DNA of 64,000 bases from Limnobaculum eriocheiris (GTDB taxonomy: Bacteria; Pseudomonadota; Gammaproteobacteria; Enterobacterales; Enterobacteriaceae), in NCBI RefSeq assembly GCF_021010575.1, contig NZ_JAJNAG010000003.1, positions 124,001 through 188,000 of the forward strand, given 5' to 3'. The position numbers and the translations under genes are program-made. Position 1 is the stretch's first letter. Every line of letters starts with the position of its first letter. The notes beneath the pieces are model-generated. The model was not told where the DNA came from. It saw nothing but the letters and a program-made list of their open reading frames with translations, and did no database searches. Shown here piece by piece: positions 18,086 through 30,691 of the stretch.

Positions 18086-18591
18086 CTTAATAAAAATAAC
18101 AATTTTATTTTTTTAGATTCAGGAAGAAATAGTTATTCATTGCTATTGTTTTAATACGAGAGGAACTCTTTTATTTAATGGATAAGTATGAGGTAAGCAT
18201 TATTTGAAATAAATAAAAGTTATTAAGCCTGATGGTTGGTTTTTATTATTCTTGCATAAAGATATGTTTTTGTTTTTAACAAATCAATTTGCCAGGATAT
18301 GCCGTTATTTTTCTTCGGATTTTTCCGAGGTAGCACCGTATTTTTCATGTAGCTGAAAGATAAGTGTTTTAGTGGTCTTAGCGTCTCATAAAGATAATGA
18401 AGAAAAGATATCTGACTATTTATTATGAGAAAGTTGGTATTGGATTAATATCAGAGGAGTGAAGGCAGGTCCTTTTTTAATTAATTGAAGTCTGCTTTTT
18501 AACGAATTTTGTCAAGATTTAAAGAGTGCTTTTTGTGATGTTACCCCAGCATAAGGCAAGGTATTTATTTTATTGATAAAGGTATTTATAA
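18086..18591. other. AT-rich 506-bp region upstream of the first chitinase
   Basis: No gene is seen. An A/T-only inverted repeat just after gspO (about 18089-18116, ending in a run of seven T) may terminate the gsp operon. The rest presumably carries the chitinase promoter, but I could not assign -35/-10 boxes with confidence. Composition resembles the spacer upstream of gspC. Confidence 0.45.
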
Positions 18592-21312
<2,721 letters not shown>

Positions 21313-21326
21313 TCGTTGAGCCATGG

Positions 21327-21375
21327 GGCGTGCAGTACCAAAAGTATTGCACGCCATTACCCAACGGGCGTTTTT
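21327..21375 (+). terminator. Stem-loop between the two chitinase genes
   Basis: A 12-bp stem with one G-U pair (21327-21338 with 21344-21355) is followed after 15 bp by a run of five T (21371-21375). It may terminate the first chitinase transcript or lie in a common leader of the second gene. Confidence 0.5.
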
Positions 21376-21415
21376 ACCAATGGCTAAAGAACTATTCTAA
21401 ATCGGAGCTTTTATT

Positions 21416-23992
21416 ATGAAGATGAAGTTGCTATCAAAAGCATTCATTGTACTGGGCTTCTGTAGCATGGCCTCATCGGCCATGGCGCTGGAAGCCTGGA
21501 GTGGTCAGGAAGGAAGTGATAATTATCAGGTTATCTATTCTGGTAACGTTTATGCCAATGCCTGGTGGGTGGGAGCAAGCGATTGTCCTGCCAGTTCAAT
21601 TCAGAATCCTGACAGCAATGCGTGGCGTTTTGTTCGGGCCGCAACCGAACAAGAGATGAAACAGTACGGTAACCCGACCACCTGTGATGTCTCGAATGGT
21701 GCAGGTGCCGTCGTTGCCCCTAATTTTGAAATTACACAATCCTATACTAAGGGAACCGTTGTTGGTGCCGCTGGCGCTACCTATAAGGCAACGGCGGATA
21801 TTCCCGACCATACTTTTGAACCGGGAAAAACCAATCCATGGAAAGCCTATGCGGCGGCGCCTGGATGGGCAGCCGATAAAGTGTATGAAGCAGGTGAGAT
21901 TGTTATTGTAAATGGTCAGGGTTATAAATCTTTGTTCTATAACATCGGTGATAACCCGGCCAGCGCTGACAACCAAAGTCCGGATGGTAATAACGGTCGT
22001 CCATGGCAACCATTGGGTCCATTAACTAACTTTACCGATCAGGAATTGGCTAAAGCGCCAACCCTGAATTTAGAAACTACCTATGCAGCCGGGACTCTGG
22101 TGAAGTACCAAAGTATCCCTTATGTTGCCCAATCACAGGTTCATAAAGTGAAACCTGATGATAAAACATCCTGGGAAATTTACATTGACTGGACCGGCAC
22201 CAAAGAGCGCGTTGGTAAACCAAACTCAACATGGCCAAAACACGTTTATGCTCCTTATGTCGACTTTACGCTAAACAGTATTCCTGACCTGGCTTCTCTG
22301 TCGAAGAGCCAGAATATTACGCACTACACTCTGGCCTTTATTGTGGCTAAAGATTCGAATACCTGTCTGCCAACCTGGGGTACGGCCTATAACATTAACG
22401 ACTATACCCAATACAGAAAGATTAAAGAGTTACGTGAAGCGGGTGGTGACGTGATGGTCTCTATCGGTGGGGCAAACAACACACCACTGGCAGCCGCCTG
22501 TAAGAACGTAGACGATCTGCAGAAACAATACTATGACATTGTTGATAACCTGAATCTTAACGTTCTGGATTTCGATATTGAAGGTAACTGGGTTGCAGAT
22601 AGTGAGTCAATTCAACGACGCAACGAGGCAGTGAAAAAGGTACAGGATCGCTGGCGTCAGGAAGGCCGTAAAGTGGGTATCTGGTATACCTTACCAATTT
22701 TGCCAACCGGATTAACTCAGGAAGGTATCTATGTACTGAATGATGCTAAAGCCAAGGGTGTGGATCTGGCGGGTGTTAACGTCATGACCATGGACTACGG
22801 TAATAGCATTTGTCAGTCTGCCGGTACCGAAGGCCAGAATATTCACGCTAAGTGTGCCACATCAGCGGTTGATAATCTGTTTTCTCAGGTAAAAGCCATT
22901 TGGCCTACCAAAGATGACGCGACGGTGAATGGCATGTTAGGTACTACACCAATGATCGGCTTTAACGACGTTCAGGGGGAAGTATTCTATCTGTCTGATG
23001 CCAATGTGGTTTACCAACAGGCTAAAAATCGTAACATCGGTATGATTGGTATCTGGTCAATGTTCCGTGACCAGCCAGGTACAGCCGGATATGTAGGTCC
23101 GGAGAATAGTGGGATGACTGAACAACAGGCACCAATATATGCCTATAGTAAAGTCTTTGCACCGTTCACCACCGCCAGTGATGGTCAACCTGTGCCTCCG
23201 GTTACTGGAAATGTGCCTCCGGTTGCTAACGCAGGCGTCAGCCAGACGGTTGATGGCTCGCAGCCAATCACGCTGGATGGCTCTGGCTCTACCGATCAGG
23301 ATGGCGATGCACTCACTTATCAATGGGAGCAGACCAGTGGACCAGCGGTGACTTTAAATGGTGCTGATAAGGCGAAAGCGACCTTTAGTGTCGAACAACC
23401 GGTACAGCACGCAACCTATAAGTTCCGTTTGACGGTTAAAGACCCTGAACACAGTGCTTATGCGGATACTACCGTATCTGTAATTAATGCGGCGCAGCCA
23501 ATCGCACCAACATTAACACTGTCTCCAAGCTGGCAGGTACAAAGTGGCAGTCAGGTAGTGATTACCGCCACGGCGACCGATCCTGACAGTACGGGTAGTC
23601 AGCTAACCTGGAGCTGGACAATTCCAAGTGAACTGACTCAGGTTACCGGACAAGGCACCAATACCTTGACCATTACTGCACCATCCGTCACCACAGTGAA
23701 GAGCTATCAACTGACAGCTCGGGTTATCGACCAAAATAATCTGAGTGCAACGGCAAATACGGCATTACAGGTCAACCCTGTGGCTGAACCAACGCCAGCA
23801 CCGTCAGGGGATTACCAGTATGTTTATCCGAAAGATATCAGTAAATATACTGCCGGAACTCGCGTGTTAGGAAAAGATGGCAGCATTTATGAATGTAAAC
23901 CATTCCCATATTCTGGCTGGTGTAGCCAGGCAGCATGGGCCTATGAACCGGGTAAAGGCGTTAACTGGAAAGATGCCTGGGATAAACGTTAA
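21416..23992 (+). CDS. chiA: Multidomain GH18 chitinase related to E. coli ChiA
   Basis: This is a secreted endochitinase and likely T2SS substrate. The 858-residue precursor has a signal peptide (cleavage near SAMA|LEAWSG), an N-terminal module with AWSGQEGSDNYQVIYSG and NAWWVGA as in E. coli ChiA, carbohydrate-binding modules, then a GH18 domain (about 275-585) with SIGGANN and LDFDIEG, catalytic Glu389. Identity with E. coli ChiA is high across WPKHVYAPYVDFTLN, LAFIVAKD, and GVNVMTMDYGN. Unlike E. coli ChiA it continues into PKD/Ig-like modules (about 600-790) and a short C-terminal chitin-binding module (YVYPKDISKYTAGTRVLG). The reading frame is intact, so it can replace the broken upstream gene. 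Confidence 0.93.
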   Translation: MKMKLLSKAFIVLGFCSMASSAMALEAWSGQEGSDNYQVIYSGNVYANAWWVGASDCPASSIQNPDSNAWRFVRAATEQEMKQYGNPTTCDVSNGAGAVVAPNFEITQSYTKGTVVGAAGATYKATADIPDHTFEPGKTNPWKAYAAAPGWAADKVYEAGEIVIVNGQGYKSLFYNIGDNPASADNQSPDGNNGRPWQPLGPLTNFTDQELAKAPTLNLETTYAAGTLVKYQSIPYVAQSQVHKVKPDDKTSWEIYIDWTGTKERVGKPNSTWPKHVYAPYVDFTLNSIPDLASLSKSQNITHYTLAFIVAKDSNTCLPTWGTAYNINDYTQYRKIKELREAGGDVMVSIGGANNTPLAAACKNVDDLQKQYYDIVDNLNLNVLDFDIEGNWVADSESIQRRNEAVKKVQDRWRQEGRKVGIWYTLPILPTGLTQEGIYVLNDAKAKGVDLAGVNVMTMDYGNSICQSAGTEGQNIHAKCATSAVDNLFSQVKAIWPTKDDATVNGMLGTTPMIGFNDVQGEVFYLSDANVVYQQAKNRNIGMIGIWSMFRDQPGTAGYVGPENSGMTEQQAPIYAYSKVFAPFTTASDGQPVPPVTGNVPPVANAGVSQTVDGSQPITLDGSGSTDQDGDALTYQWEQTSGPAVTLNGADKAKATFSVEQPVQHATYKFRLTVKDPEHSAYADTTVSVINAAQPIAPTLTLSPSWQVQSGSQVVITATATDPDSTGSQLTWSWTIPSELTQVTGQGTNTLTITAPSVTTVKSYQLTARVIDQNNLSATANTALQVNPVAEPTPAPSGDYQYVYPKDISKYTAGTRVLGKDGSIYECKPFPYSGWCSQAAWAYEPGKGVNWKDAWDKR

Positions 23993-24005
23993 CTATTGAC
24001 TAAGT

Positions 24006-24034
24006 CCGGTTATCGCCAGGGTGGCGATAACCGG
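24006..24034 (+). terminator. Strong intercistronic hairpin after chiA
   Basis: A perfect 12-bp stem (CCGGTTATCGCC with GGCGATAACCGG) with loop AGGGT lies between chiA and the transglycosylase gene. There is no T-run, so it more likely stabilises the chitinase mRNA or attenuates downstream transcription than terminates fully. Confidence 0.5.
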
Positions 24035-24066
24035 CAAATAGTAAAGCCTGTACCGGAGAGCATATA

Positions 24067-24501
24067 ATGAGAATCACAGCTTTCTTTGCATTCATGGCAA
24101 TCAGTACTGCAAGCTATGCCACCTGCTGGGATGAAGCCGCAGGCTACTTCAATATTGATCCCCGGTTATTAAATGCCATTGCGCAAGTTGAGTCGGGTAT
24201 GAAGGCGGATGCCTATAACTCCAATAATAATGGAAGTTATGACGTTGGATTGATGCAAATAAACAGCTCGCACTTCTCACGCCTGAAGAAATTAGGCGTT
24301 GATGAATATGTACTGGTTAACGATCCCTGTATTTCTGTGTTGGTTGGTGCTTCTATTTTATCGGAAATGATTGGTCAATACGGTTACACCTGGGAAGTGG
24401 TTGGCGCCTACAATGCCGGGATGGGCGAAAAACGCCACGACCTGAGAATGAAATACGCTTACCGGGTATGGCAGCGTTATCAAAAGCTAAAGGAAAGATA
24501 A
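24067..24501 (+). CDS. Small secreted lytic transglycosylase (SLT/IagB-IpgF-like)
   Basis: The 144-residue precursor has a signal peptide (cleavage near ASYA|TCWDEAA) and a single SLT domain: AQVESGM with catalytic Glu42, GLMQIN, and the AYNAGMG block. It resembles the small specialised transglycosylases of secretion and pilus systems (IpgF, IagB, PilT-type) that open peptidoglycan for machine assembly. It follows chiA by 74 bp on the same strand with a GGAG ribosome site. A role in letting the T2SS secretin cross the wall is inference from the neighbourhood; action on chitin-like polymer is an alternative. Confidence 0.85.
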   Translation: MRITAFFAFMAISTASYATCWDEAAGYFNIDPRLLNAIAQVESGMKADAYNSNNNGSYDVGLMQINSSHFSRLKKLGVDEYVLVNDPCISVLVGASILSEMIGQYGYTWEVVGAYNAGMGEKRHDLRMKYAYRVWQRYQKLKER

Positions 24502-24522
24502 CGGATAAGTCCAGGAGAGTGG

Positions 24523-25176
24523 TTAAAACTTGTCGGGCAACTTGCCTACGTACTGTAATTTTCCATTTTCAATTTTGATATATTCCCCCTGTCTGAGTGC
24601 AGACAGTATATTCATAATACGACTACGGGAAAAGTTAGTCCGCTCCTGAATGTAGGTGTAAGCACTGGTACTCAGGCGTATTTCTTCCGGTTCGTCCATC
24701 AGTTGTAACAAGTGCCGGCATATTGATTCATAAATGGAGGTTCCCGGTATATTGACCTCTCTTTCTCCCAGACTCTGAATAAAATAAGCCTGTAAGTACA
24801 TCAAACTTATTAATAAGTTATGCTGCTGGATACACTCCAGTGCCTGTTTTGCCGGTAATAACCCCAATTCAACGTCAGTTTCTGTACGTAAAAAGAACTC
24901 GCTTTGGTTCATGCCTAAAGAGGCGAGTCCCATTATTGCGGGCGCGTAGGTATTGGTTAATACCAGACTATCTTTTTGTCGGCATACGGAAGCGCTGCCC
25001 TTGAGTAACAGAATGCAAAGGGGAATGTTTTTATTAGACAGTTGGATATTTCGATACTGTTTATAGGTTTTAAAGGTGGCGAGCGGTGTTAAAATTTCCA
25101 TCAACTTACTGATATGCTCGGTTGGCTTACCTTCGAATAGTTGAAGGTGGTCTGTTTTGTCATGCTCAGCGCTCAT
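24523..25176 (-). CDS. Crp/Fnr-fold regulator with winged helix, IprA/YaiV-like
   Basis: The 217-residue protein has an N-terminal cyclic-nucleotide-binding-like fold (about 15-125) without recognisable cAMP-binding residues, and a C-terminal winged helix with YIQERTNFSRSRIMNILSALRQGEYIKIENGKL. This is the layout of the enterobacterial IprA/YaiV regulators. The ATG at 25176 has AAGG 6 bp before it; an in-frame GTG 21 codons upstream has no such site. It converges on the transglycosylase gene, so it may control the chitinase/secretion island, which is inference only. The target genes are unknown. Confidence 0.75.
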   Translation of the reverse strand: MSAEHDKTDHLQLFEGKPTEHISKLMEILTPLATFKTYKQYRNIQLSNKNIPLCILLLKGSASVCRQKDSLVLTNTYAPAIMGLASLGMNQSEFFLRTETDVELGLLPAKQALECIQQHNLLISLMYLQAYFIQSLGEREVNIPGTSIYESICRHLLQLMDEPEEIRLSTSAYTYIQERTNFSRSRIMNILSALRQGEYIKIENGKLQYVGKLPDKF

Positions 25177-25344
25177 TTTGTACCTTACATCATTATGTTC
25201 GGGATAATTTAAGCATAAACAAGAAATGGTGAATTTCACAGAAAACAGGTCTGAAAAGTCAGTATTTTTAGTAACAGAGGAAATTATTTGCTACCCGAAC
25301 GGGTGAGTGATTGCGTTTTGGTTTTTTTACCAGGAGTTTGAGTA

Positions 25345-25400
25345 AGGTTTATTATTAAACCTGGCATCACAACCAATACTAATGTCTGTTGTGATGCCAG
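25345..25400 (-). terminator. Tandem stem-loops downstream of dolP
   Basis: Two adjoining perfect hairpins follow dolP on the minus strand: a 13-bp stem CTGGCATCACAAC/GTTGTGATGCCAG (25361-25373, 25388-25400) and a 7-bp stem AGGTTTA/TAAACCT (25345-25351, 25356-25362). A probable transcription end for the lpoA-yraN-diaA-dolP cluster. Confidence 0.5.
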
Positions 25401-25409
25401 ATAAGGGCG

Positions 25410-25988
25410 CTATTTCACGTACTGGAATACAGTGACAACCTGTTTTACGCCGCTCACTTGACTGGCAATTTTAGCCGCTTCCTGACCCTGAGCTTCCGTT
25501 ACCAGACCCAGCAGGAAGACCTCACCATTCTCAGTCACTACTTTCACATTGCTGGATTTCACTTTATCACTGGTCAGTAGTTGAGAACGAATTTTGGTGG
25601 TGATCCAGCTATCGCTTGATGCCGTACCAATTTCTACTGGCTTACCTTCACGAACCGCATTGTGAACTTCCTGTGTACCTTCTACGCCTACGGCAATGTT
25701 TTTGGCGCGTTCAGCCAGCTCTGCTTTTGGCGTTTGGCCGGTTAACAGAACGCTGCCGTGATAGGCGGTAGTAACGATACGGGCTTCTTGCTTAATTTCC
25801 TGGTCTTTAGCGATAGCACTGCTGACGCGGGCTTCTAATGTGACGTCATCTACCTGCGTGCCTACTGTACGCGGGTCGGTAGCTGTTTTCGTTGCCATAG
25901 CAGCACCACCGGCAACCACAGCCACACAGCCACTTAGCATGGTGGTACTCAGTAACATAGCCAACACAGTAAGGTTACGGATTTTCAT
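25410..25988 (-). CDS. dolP: Outer-membrane lipoprotein DolP (YraP), two BON domains
   Basis: DolP is an outer-membrane lipoprotein that supports envelope integrity and BAM function at division sites. The 192-residue precursor has a lipoprotein signal with lipobox LSGC (Cys21) and two BON domains (about 49-115 and 127-190), with LTGQTPKAELAERA and LLGLVTEAQG. Length and order after diaA match E. coli. Confidence 0.95.
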   Translation of the reverse strand: MKIRNLTVLAMLLSTTMLSGCVAVVAGGAAMATKTATDPRTVGTQVDDVTLEARVSSAIAKDQEIKQEARIVTTAYHGSVLLTGQTPKAELAERAKNIAVGVEGTQEVHNAVREGKPVEIGTASSDSWITTKIRSQLLTSDKVKSSNVKVVTENGEVFLLGLVTEAQGQEAAKIASQVSGVKQVVTVFQYVK

Positions 25989-26002
25989 TCAAAAAAGCTC
26001 CT

Positions 26003-26593
26003 TCAGTCATCCTGGTGAGGGAATAGGGTGTAATCAATAAGATCGCAAAGACAGTTAATAATGAGCATATGCATTTCCTGTATTCGGGCGGTCCGATGCG
26101 AAGGAATACGAATTTCAACATCCTGCAAGCCCAGTAAACCGGCCAGTTCACCACCATCAGACCCCGTCAGAGCGACAATGGTCATATCCCGGGTTACGGC
26201 GGCTTCAACGGCTTTGATAATATCACGGCTGTTACCACGACTTGAAATCGCCACTAAAATATCACCGGCCTGTCCCAGGGCTCGTACCTGTTTAGCATAA
26301 CCTTCATCTTTTATACCACCATTATTAATGGCGGTAAGGGTGATGGTATCTGCACTCAAAGCTAAAGCGGGTAAACTGGGGCGTTCAGTTTCAAAACGAT
26401 GGATAAGCGTAGCAGCAAAATGCTGGGCATTAGCGGCTGAAGCGCCATTGCCACAGGTCAGTACTTTGTTTCCATTAAGTAGAGACTGAACGATGCTCAT
26501 CGCGGCACGAGATATTGAGTCTGGCAGGGCTTCCGCCGCTGCAATTTGTGTTTGGATGCTTTCGGTAAAACAGCCTTTAATTCTTTCTAACAT
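26003..26593 (-). CDS. diaA: DnaA initiator-associating protein DiaA
   Basis: DiaA binds DnaA and promotes timely assembly of initiation complexes at oriC. The 196-residue protein is a single SIS domain related to phosphoheptose isomerase, with [21 protein letters not shown] and [19 protein letters not shown]. It lies between yraN and dolP as in E. coli, with 14 bp to dolP. Confidence 0.95.
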   Translation of the reverse strand: MLERIKGCFTESIQTQIAAAEALPDSISRAAMSIVQSLLNGNKVLTCGNGASAANAQHFAATLIHRFETERPSLPALALSADTITLTAINNGGIKDEGYAKQVRALGQAGDILVAISSRGNSRDIIKAVEAAVTRDMTIVALTGSDGGELAGLLGLQDVEIRIPSHRTARIQEMHMLIINCLCDLIDYTLFPHQDD

Positions 26594-26638
26594 AGTATGA
26601 GTTCTGCTTTCGTTTTGCCTGTCTGGCCGAAGAGGGCG

Positions 26639-27040
26639 CTAGGTCTCACCATCGGCATTGAACGCGTTTGGCAACCATTGTAACTGATTACCGGTAATGG
26701 CTAAAACATCGAACCGACAGTTTGTTGTTTCCAGACATAATTGATGTTGTGCCAACCAGCGAGAAGCAGCATAAAGCAAACGTTGCCGTTTATGCCAGGT
26801 AATAGAATCGGCGGCGTGACCAAAGTGTGAGTTCTGTCGATAGCGAACTTCCACAAAGACCAGAATATCACCGTCCTGCATAATCAAGTCCAGCTCACCA
26901 CCGCGAAACTTAACGTTAGCGGTGATGAAGCGCAAACCCGATCGTTCCAGATGGCGACGCGCTATGGCTTCATAGCGCGTACCAACCTGATAGTGGGTTA
27001 TTTTACCGGGACCAGTTGTCCCTGATGGTATTGTATCCAT
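26639..27040 (-). CDS. yraN: UPF0102 nuclease-fold protein YraN
   Basis: The 133-residue protein belongs to UPF0102, an endonuclease-like fold with PD-(D/E)xK-type residues; visible are [17 protein letters not shown], [24 protein letters not shown] and [12 protein letters not shown]. Its function is not settled. The start overlaps the 3' end of lpoA by 43 bases, suggesting coupled translation; an ATG further inside is not excluded. Confidence 0.92.
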   Translation of the reverse strand: MDTIPSGTTGPGKITHYQVGTRYEAIARRHLERSGLRFITANVKFRGGELDLIMQDGDILVFVEVRYRQNSHFGHAADSITWHKRQRLLYAASRWLAQHQLCLETTNCRFDVLAITGNQLQWLPNAFNADGET

Positions 27041-28782
27041 GGTAATTGACGGTGAACCACGCAGTTAGAGTCTGCATTGAGTATGCCTGTGGAACCCGTA
27101 ACTTTGAAGTCAGGTAACTGACTCATTTCTGAGAAATGGTTCGCAAGTTCCCAGGCATCTGCTCCCATACCGTAAAGACGAACCAGAGTATAGTCACTTC
27201 TGTATTTGCTTGCGGCCTGTGAAATTGTCGGGGAAAGTCCTACCAGCATTGGAATTTCACTAAATTGCAAACCTTCCATCTCGAAACGGAAATCCGGACC
27301 AGCATTTGCCTGATAGCTACGTGAGCTGGCGTATAATCCAGCTGATTTAGACGCTTTAGAGATATCCAGCATTGGTTTAATCAATGCCAGCTCCGGCTGT
27401 GTAGCCACAATATAGATAGCATCTACCGGATCGCTGATAGTACCCGTCACACCGGATGACAGCGTAATTGGCTGACCATCGGCACTCATACCACGACCGC
27501 CGCTCAGGGCGTCTCTTAAACTTGTCTGGTTAGAAAAATATTGGACACGAGCCGCACTACCGCCAAACTGACTCCACTGATCGGCGAATGCACGCGCTAC
27601 GCGATCGCCCAGATTTCCACGTGGTACAATCACCAGCGGAGATAATTTACCCTGGGCGTTGATATGGCGTGCAGCATCAGCGGCTTCATCTTCCGGTGAA
27701 AGCGCGAAATAACAAATATTAGGACGGTCCGACAGTTTTTCTGGTTGGTTCAGCGCCAGCATATTCAACGTTGATGGAGATTGAGCCAGTTTTTCTACGT
27801 CAGTTTTGATTAATGGGCCAACGATAACCGATGCGCCATCTTGTTCAGCCTGGGCCAGAAGTTCTTCTACGGGTTTGCTACCGGTATCGTAAACTTTGAC
27901 CTGAGTACCTGCACCGGTGCTGCTCAGCGATTTAGCCATATTAAAACCGTCCTGAATTGCCGGGCTAAATTTGCTGCCTGAGCCGGTCAGCGGCAGTAAT
28001 AACGCGATATTGGTGGTCGTGGCATCCCCTTTCTGGAAACCTAAGGCGCGGGCCAATGGTGCCGGTAATATTTTGGATGCCGGATGGCTACTGTAGCGAC
28101 CCTGCCAGTCTTTTACCGCAGACTGAAGCATATTATTATCCGCTTTATTGTTCTGGTAGGTTTGCAGTAATTCCAGCCACTCACTCAGGACATTTTCATT
28201 AGCATCAACATTTAAAGAGGTAAGCATCGGCATGGTAAACCGGTTTAACAGGTTCCAGGTCTGATCGATAACCTTTTGCTTTTCATCTTCTGTTACCAGA
28301 GGTTCCAGATTAATATAGGCGCGCAGTTGAGCTACGGGGTCGCGGCCCTGATTCGCCTGTATTTCTACGCGATAGTAACGTGCTTTCTGTACGTCAGACA
28401 GGTCGTTCAGATTAATGTTTTTTAGCCACTGGAACATACCTTTGCTATCCTGTTGCTTTGCAGCCAGTTCAGCACGTAAAAGGAGTCGTTCCTGATCCTG
28501 AGCAACAGGCAGCATTTCAGGCAGCTCTTGTAGAATATTCAGCGCCTGTTTGGTGTCATTTTCCATAATCAGAGCGCGAACGGCTAATAGTTTCCAGTTT
28601 GTCTGAGCATCGCCGCTGCTTTCGGCGGCAAGTTGCAAGTAGTGAGTTGATGGTTGAGTCAGCTCACCCTGAATACTGTTCTGTGAGTTATTTAAACTTT
28701 GGCATCCTACCAAAAACAGCGTAGCCAGTACTACTGGCAGAGCCTGGCTTGCCTTAGTACGGAGGTATGTAGTTAAACGCAT
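26998..28782 (-). CDS. lpoA: Outer-membrane lipoprotein LpoA, activator of PBP1A
   Basis: LpoA reaches from the outer membrane to stimulate the transpeptidase of PBP1A. The 594-residue precursor has a lipoprotein signal (lipobox LVGC, Cys27), an N-terminal TPR-like helical domain (about 35-250), and a C-terminal periplasmic-binding-protein-like domain (about 260-590, [36 protein letters not shown]). It is shorter than the 678-residue E. coli protein because the E. coli low-complexity linker is absent, closer to the Haemophilus length. It is divergent from rsmI with the shared promoter in 28783-28845. Confidence 0.95.
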   Translation of the reverse strand: MRLTTYLRTKASQALPVVLATLFLVGCQSLNNSQNSIQGELTQPSTHYLQLAAESSGDAQTNWKLLAVRALIMENDTKQALNILQELPEMLPVAQDQERLLLRAELAAKQQDSKGMFQWLKNINLNDLSDVQKARYYRVEIQANQGRDPVAQLRAYINLEPLVTEDEKQKVIDQTWNLLNRFTMPMLTSLNVDANENVLSEWLELLQTYQNNKADNNMLQSAVKDWQGRYSSHPASKILPAPLARALGFQKGDATTTNIALLLPLTGSGSKFSPAIQDGFNMAKSLSSTGAGTQVKVYDTGSKPVEELLAQAEQDGASVIVGPLIKTDVEKLAQSPSTLNMLALNQPEKLSDRPNICYFALSPEDEAADAARHINAQGKLSPLVIVPRGNLGDRVARAFADQWSQFGGSAARVQYFSNQTSLRDALSGGRGMSADGQPITLSSGVTGTISDPVDAIYIVATQPELALIKPMLDISKASKSAGLYASSRSYQANAGPDFRFEMEGLQFSEIPMLVGLSPTISQAASKYRSDYTLVRLYGMGADAWELANHFSEMSQLPDFKVTGSTGILNADSNCVVHRQLPWIQYHQGQLVPVK

Positions 28783-28845
28783 GCTGTATCCAATTTATAT
28801 ATAATCTTGAGATCGTTAATATTAAACGGCCACCCGGATGAAACC

Positions 28846-29727
28846 ATGAGTCAACACAATCAAGTCGCTATACTACCCTCGACCCTTTATGTGGTGCCCA
28901 CCCCCATCGGTAACCTTGGCGATATTACTCAGAGAGCGCTGGATGTACTGGGTAGTGTCTCGCTAATTGCGGCAGAAGATACCCGGCATACTGGTCTGCT
29001 ATTACAGCATTTTGCCATTAATGCACAACTTTTTGCACTGCACGATCATAATGAGCAATCTAAGACAGACATTCTAATCACAAAATTGAAAGATGGACAC
29101 AGTATAGCGCTTGTTTCTGATGCAGGTACCCCATTAATTAACGATCCCGGTTACTATTTAGTGCGTCGCTGTCGGGAAGAAAATATTCGGGTTATCCCAT
29201 TGCCAGGGGCTTGTGCGGCCATTACCGCCATGTCAGCGGCGGGACTTCCTTCCGATCGTTTTTGTTATGAAGGTTTTTTACCGGCTAAAACGAAAGCACG
29301 TTGTGATGTGTTACGTGATTTGGAAACAGAACCCAGAACTTTAATCTTCTACGAGTCTACACACCGCTTGCTGGATGGCCTGCAGGACATGATCACCGTT
29401 TGGGGGCCGCAGCGTTATGTCGTACTTGCGCGGGAATTAACCAAAACCTGGGAAAATATTCATGGCGCACCGGTGGGTGAACTGTTGGCCTGGGTGAAAG
29501 AGGATGAAGTGCGCCGTAAAGGTGAAATGGTATTAATTGTGGAAGGTTATAAAGCGGAGTCGGAGACCGAGCTTTCTGCCGAGTCGCTGCGTACACTGGC
29601 GCTGTTACAAAAAGAGCTGCCGTTGAAAAAGGCAGCGGCTTTAGCGGCTGAAATTCATGGCGTAAAGAAAAATGCGCTCTATCGCTACGCGCTTGATCAA
29701 CAGCAGGGTGAAAACCAAAACGAGTAG
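28846..29727 (+). CDS. rsmI: 16S rRNA 2'-O-ribose C1402 methyltransferase RsmI
   Basis: RsmI methylates the 2'-OH of C1402 in 16S rRNA. The 293-residue protein shows the family signature [43 protein letters not shown], and the C-terminal [22 protein letters not shown] 28846 is preferred over an in-frame TTG 13 codons upstream because it gives a protein matching the 286-residue E. coli enzyme. It is divergent from lpoA, as in E. coli. Confidence 0.95.
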   Translation: MSQHNQVAILPSTLYVVPTPIGNLGDITQRALDVLGSVSLIAAEDTRHTGLLLQHFAINAQLFALHDHNEQSKTDILITKLKDGHSIALVSDAGTPLINDPGYYLVRRCREENIRVIPLPGACAAITAMSAAGLPSDRFCYEGFLPAKTKARCDVLRDLETEPRTLIFYESTHRLLDGLQDMITVWGPQRYVVLARELTKTWENIHGAPVGELLAWVKEDEVRRKGEMVLIVEGYKAESETELSAESLRTLALLQKELPLKKAAALAAEIHGVKKNALYRYALDQQQGENQNE

Positions 29728-29778
29728 TTTTTTAGTAGCCCGCAGCAGTCATTGGTGAAACCCTGTTGGTTTGCGTTC

Positions 29779-29807
29779 TGGCTTATTGAGGCTATCACGG
29801 GTATACT
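29779..29807 (+). promoter_or_regulatory. Putative rnpB promoter
   Basis: TATACT at 29802-29807 lies 7 bp before the predicted RNase P RNA 5' end. A weak -35 (TGGCTT, 29779-29784) is 17 bp upstream. The -10 is convincing, the -35 is not. Confidence 0.5.
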
Positions 29808-29814
29808 TCGCGCC

Positions 29815-30190
<376 letters not shown>

Positions 30191-30197
30191 ATCTTTT

Positions 30198-30232
30198 AAA
30201 AAACGCTCTGTTTAAAACAGGGCGTTTTTTTA
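30198..30232 (+). terminator. rnpB intrinsic terminator
   Basis: Stem AACGCTCTG/CAGGGCGTT (one G-U pair) with a short loop is followed by a run of T (30224-30231). Classic intrinsic terminator directly after rnpB; it also reaches the 3' end of the convergent gene. Confidence 0.85.
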
Positions 30233-30239
30233 TCTCAAA

Positions 30240-30647
30240 TTACCAAAATCGATACCAGGGCTTTTTGGGAGGGGTTTTGAGAGGTAAACCACGATGTATC
30301 TCGTTGGACTGAGCATCAGCAACAATAATATTGAGTGCTAAAGCGGTTTCAATGATAAAGGGCACAACCTCACCAACGCGTGAGAACGAAATGGCCAGCA
30401 TCCCCATTTCATGGCTGAAATTATTAATCATTGGGCCATCGGCCCACGGGCAGTTATCAACTTCATCATCACTACAGTCACATAAGCAGGGATAGCGTGC
30501 AGTTAATCTTTTATGCAGTTCCAGAAGAGCGGGAGCTTTTTCTCTTTTATCATCATAATACTCTTTTCTAAGTTGAAAAATTTTCTCCCAGGCCTGTTTG
30601 TCTGACTCAGGAAGTGGAATACAGATTAATTCGACGGTATAGCTCAA
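30240..30647 (-). CDS. Uncharacterised 135-residue protein, immunity-like
   Basis: A cytoplasmic, acidic protein without signal peptide or membrane segment. It begins SYTVELICIPLPESDKQAW and has a conserved-looking centre CLCDCSDDEVDNCPWADGP followed by FSHEMGMLAISFSRVGEVVPFI. I recall similar proteins scattered through Pseudomonas and enterobacteria without known function, some near polymorphic toxin genes; that suggests, but does not show, an immunity role. There is no toxin gene beside it here. It overlaps the foot of the rnpB terminator and is transcribed towards rnpB. Confidence 0.65.
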   Translation of the reverse strand: MSYTVELICIPLPESDKQAWEKIFQLRKEYYDDKREKAPALLELHKRLTARYPCLCDCSDDEVDNCPWADGPMINNFSHEMGMLAISFSRVGEVVPFIIETALALNIIVADAQSNEIHRGLPLKTPPKKPWYRFW

Positions 30648-30691
30648 TTTAAATAACCTCCATTGTCTTGATTCGATAACAGGATCCGGAA

